64,000 nt of DNA from Lithospermum erythrorhizon (Eukaryota > Streptophyta > Magnoliopsida > Boraginales > Boraginaceae): the NCBI GenBank assembly GCA_019722365.1, contig JADFUC010001351.1, forward strand, positions 248,001-312,000. Reading direction: 5' to 3'. Positions 12,876-24,000 of the stretch are shown one piece after another. Under the pieces are notes generated by a model. It was not told the DNA's origin and did no database searches. It saw only the letters and a program-made list of their open reading frames with translations. The position numbers and the translations under genes were made by a program. Each line of letters opens with the position of its first letter. The first letter of the stretch is position 1.

Positions 12876-14740
12876 TTACTTTTTTGTTGCATCTTTAATT
12901 ATTTTTTTATATGCATGTTTTCTTATCCCTCCCGTGATAATCAAATGAACGACCTTTCGAATAGGATGAATAAATTCATCCCAAACAACATTGATACCAT
13001 TATTAGAAATTAATTGAATTACATGACATAAACATCTAACATGAAATAGTTCATTATAATCCGGTTTACATTCTATTTTAAGTGTGTCAACAGCTATATT
13101 GTTTGCCGATGCATTATCAAACGAAATGGAAGCAATTTTATTCAAACACTTATATTCGTCCGCACATGCAATAATACCTTCGGAAATTTGAATGTTGTTA
13201 TGTTTAGCAATTGATCTAAAATATATAATTCTTCTTTGTAAAACCCAATCTATATCAATCCAATGACATGTAACACACATTATATCAAAATCATCGAATA
13301 CACCGATATGACCTGGCCAAGCAAACCTTCCGGTATATACCAAATCATTTCACACAGATCACTTTTTCATCTTTAAATATTTGAAGGCAAATACTAGCTT
13401 TGTTAAGAAAAGTGGGATATTTTAGCTCGAGGTTAACGGCCTTTGAACTAACTAATAAAATTACATTAAAATTAAAAGGAAAATTACTACCAATTACAAT
13501 TTTCATAGTCTCTAATCTATATACCAAGTCACTAAAAAGAAAATTTAAACCAGTTTGAGCATTAATTGTTCCTTGCACCCCCCCCCTCATGGGATTGCTA
13601 TCCTTAGTTATTCCATGAATACTTAAGTTTATGTTCACCCAAAATGCCCGGGCCCACTTTGCCTCCGTTGGAAATCGCTGTGCTATTGATTTCTTTAATT
13701 ATGCCTATCATGGCTAATTGTTGTAACAATTCATTTAGTAGTTTTAGCTAAATGAAATTATTTCAAAACTAAGTTGTTCAAATAGTAATTGTAATCACTA
13801 GTCGGGTTCTCGTGGATAATACCGAGATTATACCATATTGCTAGATCCCATGTATAATCGTTATAATAATAATAATGGTCAATTATATTATTATTATAAT
13901 ATGACCGCTATTATCCGAGCCAAAAAGTCACACACATACAAAGGATTAATTATATTTCATGAATGAAATTAAAAAATTGCTTGCTAAATTGAGAGAGTTG
14001 ATTCTTAATCAACTTAATAGCTCAATCGGAAATTTTACATTGATAATGTAAATATAAATTGATAAACCCGAATTAATTAATTAGTCAATTGAATTAACTG
14101 AGCCAGTTATTAAGCCGAGCCTAGTAACTCGCGTTACTTTAATAACAACTTGTCGATGCTTAATTTACTTAACGGTTTAATTAAAGTAAACTAACTGCCT
14201 ATTAACTATTCTATTGGACTTAGGTCAAATAATAAGACCATATTTATGGAATTACATATTCCCCTCCTTTTGATTCTTTCGCCTCCCTCCCTTTAAGTGG
14301 TCAACATTTCAAGGCAAGAATTTTAATTCTTGTCTTGATTTTGAGATCCAATCCCTCACACATTCTAGAAAACTCAAGTGTTGGATTCAACCCTCCTAAG
14401 CAGGACCAATCTAGAGGCACAAGCAATTGAGTGCTCAATTTTGGAATTCAAAGGAGGCTTCGTGAAAGAATTTACATGCCAAGCTTCAATGGCGATGTTG
14501 TCGTTTTTATATATATGTTTTTCGTAATTTGATTATATACATTTTGAATGGTTCTGTATGCTTTTTGTTCATGTTTATTAACAAGTTTTGCATAAATTTT
14601 CTAACATTGCCCCTTCCCGTTTTCCATACTAAGCCTTTCCTACAAGTTAAACAAGTTGCCGTTTGTTTTTGCCACTCCATCGGGCCTCTTACATTGCCAA
14701 ACCCATGAACTTCTCTCCCTATTATTTTGTCGAGCTAATA
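12876..14740 (-). pseudogene. hAT transposase pseudogene (BED finger plus catalytic-region fragment)
   Basis: Minus-strand remains of an Ac/RICESLEEPER-type transposase. Near 14700-14607 the translation includes a DGVAK segment, then in another frame CLTCRKGLVWKTGRGN, the CxxC half of a BED zinc finger. The finger's His half (SHDRH-like) lies at about 13700, on the other side of an inserted LTR. Further on, 13343-12876 is open for 155 codons and contains CVTCHWIDIDWVLQRRII, SISFDNASANNIAVD and FHVRCLCHVIQLI, a block order typical of hAT transposases. The C-terminal dimerisation domain was not recognised. Stops, frameshifts and the LTR insertion make it non-functional. Confidence 0.8.
13720..14606 (+). 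mobile_element. Solo LTR (family A) inserted in the hAT transposase
   Basis: This stretch of about 0.9 kb interrupts the hAT BED-finger coding region. It is clearly related to 52231-53245: both start near AACAATTCATTTA, share TAGTCGGGTTCTC and TTGCTAGATCCCATGT, have CGCCTCCCTCCCT late in the unit and GGAGGCTTCGTGAAAG or a close variant, and end near GTTTTGCATA. No internal retrotransposon sequence is present, so it is best read as a solo LTR. A possible 4-base ATTG duplication flanks it but is too short to trust. Confidence 0.65.
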
Positions 14741-16017
14741 CCTAGATTGAGAATTAATAACGGGTAGTGACTAATAACATGATCATATTCTAAATTGACA
14801 AAAATTATTTTGAATTACTAGCACTAGCACTCTGATCGCTCAGTGGGCCATTATATAAAATTTAAAAAAACAAAATGTAGCAAAAGAAGAAGTTAACGAT
14901 GAGACATTTAAACTCAAGCAAGGCAAGCATTGCAAGATCGATGAAATTAAGTCATGACCATAAGCTCACAAATGAAACAAATGATTAAAAAATAAGATTA
15001 AGATTAAGACAAATTGCTTTGATCAGATCATGAAATTTGCTTTTAGGATTTATAAAAAGAATTGCTTTGACGTGTTTAAGATTGTTTAGGAGTCATGGAA
15101 AAAGAAGTTAGTGGTTCCCCCTATTTATAGAGGCCACTTATGGTGCCTTTTCAAGTTTCTGTGCTCAAACGATACCATGTTTGATTAAACGGTAATTACC
15201 ATCCCATAACGGCTATAAATCTAGCCGTTGGGAATAGTACCACGCTGGACTGGCCGCTTGATCAAGCGTGGTAACGCTTATTCCCACTAGTAGCCGCGCA
15301 GTATAATTTCCAAATCTATAAAATTATAGCCATCAAAATGTTGCAACGCTTATTTCAACGTGGGTAACATTTATTCCAAATTTAGCCATTGTAATAGCAA
15401 ACATTCGAAAAGAGGCCGGGTTGTGATCAAACGTGGTACCGTTTACTTACACGGTGCACCGCTTATTATTGAACTCAATCAGAACTCAAGTTTTCTCGCT
15501 TCTATAAATAGGTAATGAGATCGAAGCTTAGAACCATCAAAAAGTCTCATAACTTTCGAATACTTATATGAGGGCTCAAGTTACATATTCAATTCATTTT
15601 ACAACATCTCTTTGCTCGGAGCATGACCGGTAAGAAAATTTTGGTCGGTGTCCCTTGTAAGAGATTTTTCGATTATTGTCGATCCAATAGTGAAAGGATC
15701 GTACCATCTAAGAAACATGTCCGACATGTCAACTCTTTCTCGCCATGAATGTGGGTTCGCGATCACGATGATCTCTTCATGTGAAAATAAAAACGGCAAG
15801 GGCGAGGACGGAGAACTTGAAAAAAGTTTACTTCAAGGATAGTGGCTAATCTGTGTGAACATCACGATATAAAAAATTTGTGATCTCAGAACGCTCAAGT
15901 TTCACTTAAAAATACCGTCATGGAGTTATCGTGAGCATGCTGTTGTCCGCTTGTATGGTACGACGCTGTGGAGAAAAAAAAACCTATCGTACTCAGAATT
16001 CATCCGCTTGATCTTGT

Positions 16018-16046
16018 ATTTTTTTTTTTTCAAAAACCCCACCCAC
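16018..16046 (-). repeat. SINE 3'-end fragment with A-tail
   Basis: On the minus strand this reads GGTGGGTGGGGTTTTTGA followed by an A run. The GGTGGGTGGGGTTTT piece is identical to the 3' region of the SINE at 48610-48715. Only the tail end is present. Confidence 0.45.
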
Positions 16047-16347
16047 CGCTTGTATGCTTTGAACTCAAATAAAATGAGCAATGTTAGTTTTATTTTATGT
16101 TAAACGTTACTCCCTTTAATCAAAACGCCATTAATTTTATAACACTATTTTATTTATCGACATTGTATTAAACGCGAGGTAACTTTAGTTCGGGGACGTT
16201 ATTTTAAGGCCCCCCGAGACACGCGAAGCCTTTATCGAATAGGGGCCAATAATAATTTAGTGGGCCGCCCATCCGCCTGGCTAAGACTTTTGGGCCTTGG
16301 ATGACGGGGCCCCGCCTGCTGGCCTGGTTGCCACGTCTACGTATAAG

Positions 16348-17425
16348 TGACCAGGAATGTCCCGTCCGAGCTCAATAAGAATTGGTCTGTTAGACTGATA
16401 GTCCATGATGGAGATTTTAGTGTTGAGTTTCACTTTTTGAATTTTTATGATATCAAAGTAAAGTTCAAAGGAGGAAATGAGGAAATTGAGTGTTACTCCT
16501 CATATCATTTTTCTTAGGTTTGTGATAAAAATATAATGTCCCAGTTTTTTATTTTATCATTTTAAATTTTATTTCTTGTAATAATTTTTTAGTATATTAA
16601 ATTATATTTTTACATTTTCACTACTTTTGATTCAATCTGACAGAGGGCCTCGATATTTCATCATATCCAATATATTTCGGTGTAATGCGGTCTCAAGATA
16701 TCTCTAATTTCAAATAATTAAATTTTGATAAAGATCAAAATATCGAACTGTAATTTGATAAACATCAAATATTGAACAAGGGTCTCCATCCAACAACTCG
16801 TCAAATCTTAGACCAAATAATAGAAAATTTGATAAAAAGAGATTATCTAGGGTGATAAGGCTCAAATATCAAATCATAACCATCATATTGATAAATTTCA
16901 TGGCATAAAATCAAAGAAACTAAGTGTCAGTGTTAAAATTCATTACTACATTACTTTCACAACAGAGGAACAGAAACTAAGTGTCATGATTTTTTCAACT
17001 GATGGAATAATAAAAAAACTCATTACTCAATTACCACTTTAAGATCAATAATCTATTGAAGAAACATTGAATCTACATTAAAGTAACCATAATCATTTGT
17101 CCACTTTCTTTTTTTTGTTAAGATCCCCACAAAAGCAATAAAAAGAAGTTTCATCTCAAAAGGGTACATGCAGAACCAAAACAAGTAAAACATTAAAAAG
17201 CCAAACGTGCGTGATAACGCATTTTGACATATTGTGCCACGTAGGAATATAAAATGACTAAAATATCATATAATGCATATAATAATTCAACTAACTTCTA
17301 TCCTAATCCCTTTCTCAACAATAGTTTGATTAGGCATAATCCAACATAAGATTCTAGCCAAAGAGCCGATTTGATTACTAGACTGGAACATATCATTGAT
17401 GGTACATACAATATTATTATTTATA
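16348..17425. other. AT-rich intergenic DNA
   Basis: Between the hAT element and the Stowaway MITE there is AT-rich sequence with no open frame of interest, RNA gene or terminal repeats that I could recognise. Confidence 0.5.
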
Positions 17426-17671
17426 CTACTTCTAAAAAAAATTGTCTAATTCTATTTTTAATAATCAAAATTAATAAATTTTATTATTTCAATTGTCATC
17501 CAAACTTTAATTTAAATCATAATTAATAGAATAGAAGGTTAAAAATAACAACTTTTGATTTTTTAACCAATTATTCTATAATATGTTATACAATTGGTTT
17601 GAGCTCAAATTTTAAAAATCAATCATCAAAATATAAAAATAGATATGGAGTGTTTTTTGAGATGGAGAGAG
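17426..17671. mobile_element. Stowaway-like MITE, 246 bp
   Basis: Left end CTACTTCTAAAAAAAATTG and reverse-complemented right end CTCTCTCCATCTCAAAAAAC are inverted and similar. Both ends then continue into TCTATTTTTA-like sequence. TA dinucleotides flank it at 17424-17425 and 17672-17673, the target duplication expected for Tc1/mariner-type elements. It has no coding capacity. Confidence 0.7.
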
Positions 17672-17673
17672 TA

Positions 17674-19359
17674 TATTTTAATGAATTCGGAAGTTATTTT
17701 GTAGAAATGAAATTTGTATTGGTATAGAAGGATAAAGGAATAATTAAAAGAATATAAGTGGAATATATATTATCCTATTGTTATCCAATAAGCTAACTAA
17801 TCTTGAATGATACCTTGATACTGGTCTAGTTATTTGAGCATGTCACTTTCATCAGGGTGTTATTTTATTAATCGGACTATGGTATAAATTATGTCAAATT
17901 ATAAACGAAGCTCCACGAAAACTATAATAACTTTCAACATTCCCTCATTCAAATATGGTAAAAAATATAATTGATGAATTATATTCTAAAATATTTTTTA
18001 TTACTTAAAATCAGAGCTTAATATTGAAAACTGCACTATTGTAAAAAATACAAAAAACGACGACATGAATTCTTGCATTTTATACTATGTTATTTGGTAC
18101 ACGCATGTTAAGCATTTGAAATTCATTGAACTAAATATTAAGAAATTCTATTTGAATAAACAAGATCTAAAAATCCATTTAATCGGTTTATTTTGTCTTT
18201 ATATTAATCTGAAAAAATTACAACATCTGGCTGCTTTTTGAAGTCATTACTTTATATGAAAATAAACACAAAATCATAGGAAATTAAAGATTTTACAATT
18301 TAATCTCAAACGCCGTCAGATGTCCTTTTTGTAATTAATTTTTACCAATAAAGTAAACAACAAATAAGATTCTGCTACGATTTATACTTATTTAAATAAA
18401 ATGGTGCATGATTAATTAAGAATTTATAGAGGTAAAATGTAATTGAATTTTTTATAAGGTTGTTAAAGATGTGAACAAGACGAATAAGAAAATCAAAGAT
18501 AAAACATATTCATCGTATTTCGTCGTGTATTTTTAACCCTCAGCTTCAACCCTCCCTAAGTTGGAAAATAGAGAAGTTTCTAGAGCTTTGATATACCACG
18601 GGTGTACAAAAACCCAAAATCGACCCGAAAATAACCAAAAAATTCGAATCGTGAACGGAATAAGATCGATTTAGGTTCGGGGCTCGAGCAGTAATCGAAC
18701 CAATTTATGTCTCTACTTACCGAATAATCAAACCCGAATCAATAATAACTAACTTTACGTAGATTTTCACCTTTTATTTATTATCTTTTCAAGATATCAA
18801 GTATTCAGACATTTTAAGGAGAGTAATTTAGATTTAATTAATTTTGCTCATTATTTTTTATAATGTAACAAGAGATATGTAAATTTTTTTAAAGTTAATA
18901 ATATAAGGAATACAATAACATGAAAAGAGTTTCAGATTTAATATATATAATGCGATTGCGTAATTAATATTAAAAGGAATTCATTGAAATTAGATGTATT
19001 ATATTCATTTCCAAAGACTTAATTTCTTTTAAACTCCACCATAGGCTAAAAAAATCGATCCTAAACCGAAAAGAAACTGCACCGAATTGAAAACCGAATC
19101 ATGAAATCGAAATCTAACAATTTACGCTCTGGACTTAGTTAATCGATCTAAATAGATTCGATTTTACATACAACCAAACAGAAAGATACATGCACACTAC
19201 TAATACAAAGACATGAAAACTTTAATCTTTGCCTATATATAGTCATTTTTATCACCTTCTAATGTCTCTCATTTATATATAGCCTCTAATCAATGCCTAT
19301 ACATACATACAATGATACAATATGATACATTTGATACACAAACTATCGCTCCAAGCTGA
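17674..19359. other. Intergenic region and probable ITPK1 promoter
   Basis: AT-rich. At 18590-19160 there are many words such as CCGAA and AATCG that resemble decayed non-autonomous hAT elements, but I could not pair terminal repeats. Two TATA-like boxes (CTATATATAG at 19233-19242 and TTATATATAG at 19273-19282) lie about 40 bp apart on the plus strand. Both are upstream of the minisatellite and are the best candidates for the ITPK1 core promoter. Confidence 0.4.
19233..19282 (+). promoter_or_regulatory. Paired TATA-like boxes upstream of ITPK1
   Basis: Two CTATATATAG-type boxes sit in a short duplicated context (CCTATATATAG and TTATATATAGCC). If used, transcription would start near 19265-19315 and the mRNA leader would include the whole minisatellite (about 600 nt). 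TATA-like words inside the repeat units themselves (TATAAATCCC) are an alternative. Confidence 0.35.
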
Positions 19360-19955
19360 TAATATCCCAAATTAATTGTCCAGTTTCTCAATTGTCCAAA
19401 ATCTAGAAATCCCAATATAATTGTCCACTTTCTCAATCCCAATATAATTGTCTTCATGGTCCCAAAATTTGTAAGTCCCAAAATAATTGTCCACTTTCTT
19501 AATTGTCCCAAAATCTGTAAGTCCCAAAATAATTGTCCACTTTCTTAATTGTCCAAAACTCTATAAATCCCAATATATTGTCCAGTTTCTTAATTGTCCC
19601 AAAATCTATAAATATAATTGTCCAGTTTCTTAATTGTCAAAAAGATTTATAAATCCCAATATAATTGTCCAGTTTCTCAATGTCCCAAAATCTATAAATC
19701 CCAAAATAATTGTCCAGTTTCTAATTGTCCCAAAATCTATAAATCCCAAAATAATTGTTCAGTTTCTAATTGTCCCAAAATCTATAAATCCCAATATAAT
19801 TGTTCTGTTTCTGAATTATCTCAAGATTTATTTGTCCAGTTTCTTAATTGTTTCAAGATTTATAAATCCCAATATAATTGTCCAGTTTCTTAATTGTCCC
19901 AAGATTTATAAATCCCAAAATAATTGTCCAGTTTCTTGATTGTCCCAAAAATATA
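19360..19955 (+). repeat. 45-46 bp minisatellite abutting the ITPK1 coding region
   Basis: The core ATTGTCCAGTTTCT (or ATTGTCCACTTTCT) recurs with its CAG/CAC at 19381, 19426, 19492, 19538, 19583, 19623, 19670, 19715, 19760, 19806, 19838, 19883 and 19929: 13 copies, mostly 45 or 46 bp apart. Each unit also carries AATTGTCCCAAAAT and TATAAATCCCAA. Short open frames run through the array because of the repeat, but they are repeat translations rather than genes. The last unit ends about 30-40 bp before the ITPK1 ATG. Confidence 0.92.
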
Positions 19956-19981
19956 TTTCACAATTTGGCAAGAAAATTTCA

Positions 19982-21034
19982 ATGGCGTCGCTATCAATTG
20001 GGCGGCGTTACACAGTAGGTTATGCTTTGGCTCCAAAGAAACAAGCAAGTTTCATTCAAGATTCTCTAATCAATCTTGCTCAACAAAAGGGTATTGATAT
20101 TTTCAAGATCGAAATCGAAAAGCCCTTAATTGACCAAGGCCCCTTTGATTGCATTCTGCACAAACTTTATGGTGAAGATTGGAAAAATCAATTGCTTGAA
20201 TATTCTGCAAAATACCCAAATGCCCTTATCCTTGATTCGCCCGAATCGATTCAGAGGCTGCATAATCGAATTACTATGCTTGAGGTTGTTACTGAGCTTG
20301 AAATTGATTGCAAGAAAGGGTCTTTTGGGATTCCTAAGCAATTTGTGATAGAGGATTTTGTGGAATTGACTGATGTTAAGATTAGAGATGAGGGTTTGAA
20401 GTTTCCTGTTATAGCTAAGCCTATGGTGGCTGATGGGAGTGCGAAATCGCATAAAATGTCGTTGGTTTATAATAATGTAGGGTTGAATAAGCTTAAGGTT
20501 AAGTACCCGATTGTGTTGCAGGAGTTTGTTAATCATGGGGGAGTGATTTTCAAGGTTTATGTAGTGGGTGAGTTTGTGAAATGTGTTAAGAGGAAGTCTT
20601 TGCCCGATGTTAGTGAGGAAAAGCTAGGGTCTTTAGGGGAGGGCGTGGTTTCGTTTTCTCAGGTTTCGAATTTGAGCATTTCGGAGAGGACTGATGATAA
20701 GGTGTATGATAAGATGATGATGAATCTTGATTATGCTGAATTTCCACCTATGAGTTTGATTACTGATATAGCGTTAGGGTTGAGGAAGGCGATGAAGTTG
20801 CATTTGTTTAACTTTGATGTGATTAGGGATAGTAAAGTTGGGGATAGGTATCTTGTTATTGATATTAACTATTTCCCGGGATATGCGAAGATGCCTGATT
20901 ATGAGAGGGTGCTTACTGACTTTTTCTTGGATGTGTTGAGCAATAACGAGAAGGGCGTTGATTGTTTACAGAAGACAGACAGTTTCGACAAAGAAGCTAG
21001 GTTGTTGGTTGAAAAGAAAGAAAGCTTCAATTGA
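19982..21034 (+). CDS. ITPK1: Inositol-tetrakisphosphate 1-kinase (ITPK1-type), intronless
   Basis: Single-exon gene of 350 codons. The start is the ATG at 19982 ([20 protein letters not shown]); an in-frame stop lies at 19937-19939 and no other in-frame ATG falls between. The fold is the ITPK ATP-grasp. The N-terminal inositol-phosphate-binding part includes HKLYGEDW (60-67) and RLHNR (92-96). The central [19 protein letters not shown] (141-159) holds the ATP-binding Lys and substrate-contacting residues. [19 protein letters not shown] (178-196) follows, then NFDVIRD (277-283) and the metal-binding [12 protein letters not shown] (294-305). These match plant ITPK1, which is also intronless and about 320 residues long; the extra length is a poorly conserved C-terminal tail (321-350). 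Known family activity is phosphorylation of inositol tris/tetrakisphosphates and, for plant ITPK1, InsP6 to InsP7, with a role in phosphate homeostasis. The enzyme is expected in cytosol or nucleus. All key motifs are intact. Confidence 0.95.
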   Translation: MASLSIGRRYTVGYALAPKKQASFIQDSLINLAQQKGIDIFKIEIEKPLIDQGPFDCILHKLYGEDWKNQLLEYSAKYPNALILDSPESIQRLHNRITMLEVVTELEIDCKKGSFGIPKQFVIEDFVELTDVKIRDEGLKFPVIAKPMVADGSAKSHKMSLVYNNVGLNKLKVKYPIVLQEFVNHGGVIFKVYVVGEFVKCVKRKSLPDVSEEKLGSLGEGVVSFSQVSNLSISERTDDKVYDKMMMNLDYAEFPPMSLITDIALGLRKAMKLHLFNFDVIRDSKVGDRYLVIDINYFPGYAKMPDYERVLTDFFLDVLSNNEKGVDCLQKTDSFDKEARLLVEKKESFN

Positions 21035-24000
21035 CTTCTGATTAGGGATGCATGGCCGAGATGAATTCACCGTGGCTTGGTTGATTGTAAGTTGGTCAGA
21101 AAGAAGATGCTAAAGCAAGATGGCGTCTCTTGCTGTCTAGGATGTTAGGAAAGCTACATTGAATTATATTGAGATAGGGAAGAGACACAGTGATGAATAA
21201 GTAGGTTTCTTTGCTTTTTGTCCACCTGGTCACCGGAATAACCCGGTTTCCCGAGTTGATCATGTACATTTCATCTTTTTGGTGGATATAGGTACTGTTT
21301 AAGCCCATTGATGTTTCTTGATGTATCTCTTGGATCATTTCTTGTTTTTTACTAATGGCTTACTGTGTTGATGAGCGAAAACCCTGTTTCTTCAGTTATC
21401 TGATAATGCTTTCTTGTTCTGTTTATCTGAATTAATTATGTTTGTCATCTTAAATATTGTATATCATATATGATTAGTTCCTGTTTATCTGGTTACATGT
21501 GAAAAATATATAGTAGTTGCATCGTTGGTGCATGTGGAACTGGTTTCTTCTCTTTACGAGAGGATGTGATTCATTTTACATGGTGATTTGAGTCACAGTT
21601 TCTTTATGAACCCTGTGTTCTTAATACTTGTCTATTCATTCTATTTGGGGATATTTGATGCCAATGCCTTCCTGCCTTCCTCAATTTTATGTTTTTTAGT
21701 TTTGAATATAAGTTAGGCCTAATTAATTCTCATGTTTTATCTGCCTAGTGGTGTTTTTTTTTCATAATTACTGCTTAGCGGTGTTAATATCATCTGTTAC
21801 GGAAGTTTCATAACACACCCCACAATCAGGCTTGCTGTCACATATGTCTTGATCTAGTCGTGTGGACTATCTGGAATGACATTTTGGCACAAACTGGCAC
21901 CAACACCAGCAGGCGGATCAGTAGTGACATATTACATCTTGATGAGATTATGCCTCTATTATCAGGTATGCATGTCTGATGTAGCATTGGAATAGTTTAG
22001 GCTCAAATTGCCACTCAGCACTAGGATGAGCTCAATGTTGATAAGTTCTAAGCTCATGCTCTGTTGCCTACGAATTCTTTCATCCCATCATATGAAATGC
22101 ACATAAACAAAGAGGGATAGTTTACAGTGTTGAGCATATCACGAAATTTGTTTAGATAGGCATAAGTGGTCATCCGTAACACAAAAATTTGTCAAATTAG
22201 AAAAAAAAAACTAAATATCAAACAAAAGAACTTAGATTAGATTTACCTAAATAACCATTATTCAGAGGTATGCCATTAGTATATTGGACATCCCATGCTA
22301 TAGCATGGCCATCTTTTCATTCTATGGCCATTCTTTTTATTATTTTCATGAGAATTTGCTCCATTAGTATTGACGCATTATCAAATTTTCCCTGATACTG
22401 TCAGGTTAGTAACTATAAAGTTTGCTATCATGCATTATAATATAGGGTCTGATGGATAATACCTTCAATTTACATTGAAGATGCCTTTTAGGTTTGCACC
22501 ATTATAAGCAGTTGAATATTTTTTTTTCAAATTCTAAGCATTTGTTTCGCTTATTGGTAATAGACAGTTTCAGTTTGACCTTAGTGTTTGCGTCAAATTG
22601 CCACAATTCTGATACATTGAGCCGAGTCTACATATAAACAAAACATTTGTATTTTATCACAATTAAAATTGATGTTCACAAGTGGTGCTATCATGTGGAT
22701 GAGAAAGATAACTCATGAACCAGAATGAGTCCTCACAAACATAATTATGAATCAGATATAACTATCTTTATAAACTCATTGGATGGATTTTTGGTTGTTG
22801 ATGCAACCTTTCTTTCCTGCCTAGTTTCATTGCTTTGCTTTTTATATTGCCAACTGCTAACTATCAAAGAGTCTTCTTTTTATAGGAATCTCGGTTATAA
22901 TGTACTAATCTTTTAAGTGCTAGAGCTATTATTAATGTTGTGGTAGTGCATGAATGTGTGTAGATTCTTGTCATATCTCCAATGTGTGAGTCACTACCCT
23001 CTGCTATATGTGATATAATAGGAAAAATATTGTAAAGAACCAATCATGATGATGGATACGTATCAGCTAAATGAATTTCTCCAATAGCCTAAAGCATATT
23101 TCCACCGAAAGGTGTTACTTGAAAAATTTGTTAGTAATATGTTCAACCATATTTTTGTCTTTTGAAATTTGTATATCTTATATAGAGGTCATGATATTTT
23201 TTTCCCATGATATATGTTTGAAGTTCAAAAGAGGATCATCTGTGGATTGTGATCATCGAAATTTCTTTATCTATGATAATAAGTTAGAAAACTGTGTGGG
23301 GTTTGATATGTAGGTGAGTCTGTGTGGGGTTTGATATGTAGGTGAGTTTATATAGATGTATATGCTAGGTAAATTAATAGACATCAGGACAGTAAATGGT
23401 TCCCTATTTTTTGTTCTTAAAACCAACCTTCATATAACTCAGAACAAGGTGTGGAAAGATGTCATGAAACTTTATGTAGTGGAGGGTTTGAGGATTACGT
23501 TGTAGGTTTTGTATCTTATGGCAGTTTTGTTGTTCATATGGTTTCATATTATATGGTAGGCTTTATATCTTATTGTTTCGTTGAGACTACTACTGAGTAT
23601 TCTGTATAAGCATGGTACCATGACCACTAGGATTGAAATGGTTACCGTTACTAGATAACTAGAATTAGAGTTCAATGTGTGGCTGGTCTATGTGGTCTTA
23701 TTGTTGACAATGATGATAAATTACATGTTCCTCATTCTGTCATATAGTACTAAGCTAGTTGGGTTCGTTTCAGCAGAGGGATGGGTCATCCTCTGGATTG
23801 GAGGAGCATGGTCATTAAGTTTCACATGTAATCGACTCCCTCCCTCCTTCCCCACCCCACAACAACTTAAGAGTCAGGATGACAGGGAAGTACTGATTCT
23901 AATAACTATGTCTAATAGGTCCCCCTGGAGTTTTGGTATGCCGACGGCCAAGTTGTCTCAGAACTTCAGCCGGAAGCATATATATAATTCCTTCACCTTA

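Larger units (their letters stand above)
11644..16339 (-). mobile_element. hAT transposon, decayed, 4.7 kb, carrying a nested solo LTR
   Basis: The left terminus begins TAGACGT at 11644. The right terminus, reverse-complemented, begins TAGACGTGGCAACC, ending at 16339. Flanking 8-mers TGCATAAG (11636-11643) and CGTATAAG (16340-16347) match at 6 of 8 bases, and both differences are transitions. Both subterminal regions are GC-rich with GGCC-type words (11670-11850 and 16200-16335), as is common in plant hAT elements. Transposase remains lie on the minus strand (12876-14740). Subtracting the LTR of about 0.9 kb at 13720-14606 leaves about 3.8 kb, within the usual autonomous size. A second, shorter family member with the same ends lies at 46659-47961. 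Confidence 0.75.

Noticed and set aside
18590..19160. Non-autonomous hAT element suggested by GGTGTACAAAAACCC and CCGAA words
   Set aside because: No matching inverted end or target duplication could be found.
19618..19939. Open frames of 91-101 codons through the minisatellite, one in the same frame as ITPK1
   Set aside because: They are translations of the repeat unit, begin at non-ATG codons or chance ATGs, and a stop at 19937-19939 separates the in-frame one from the kinase.
20126..20536. 136-codon minus-strand frame inside ITPK1
   Set aside because: It is antisense to a well-conserved kinase region and has no similarity of its own.
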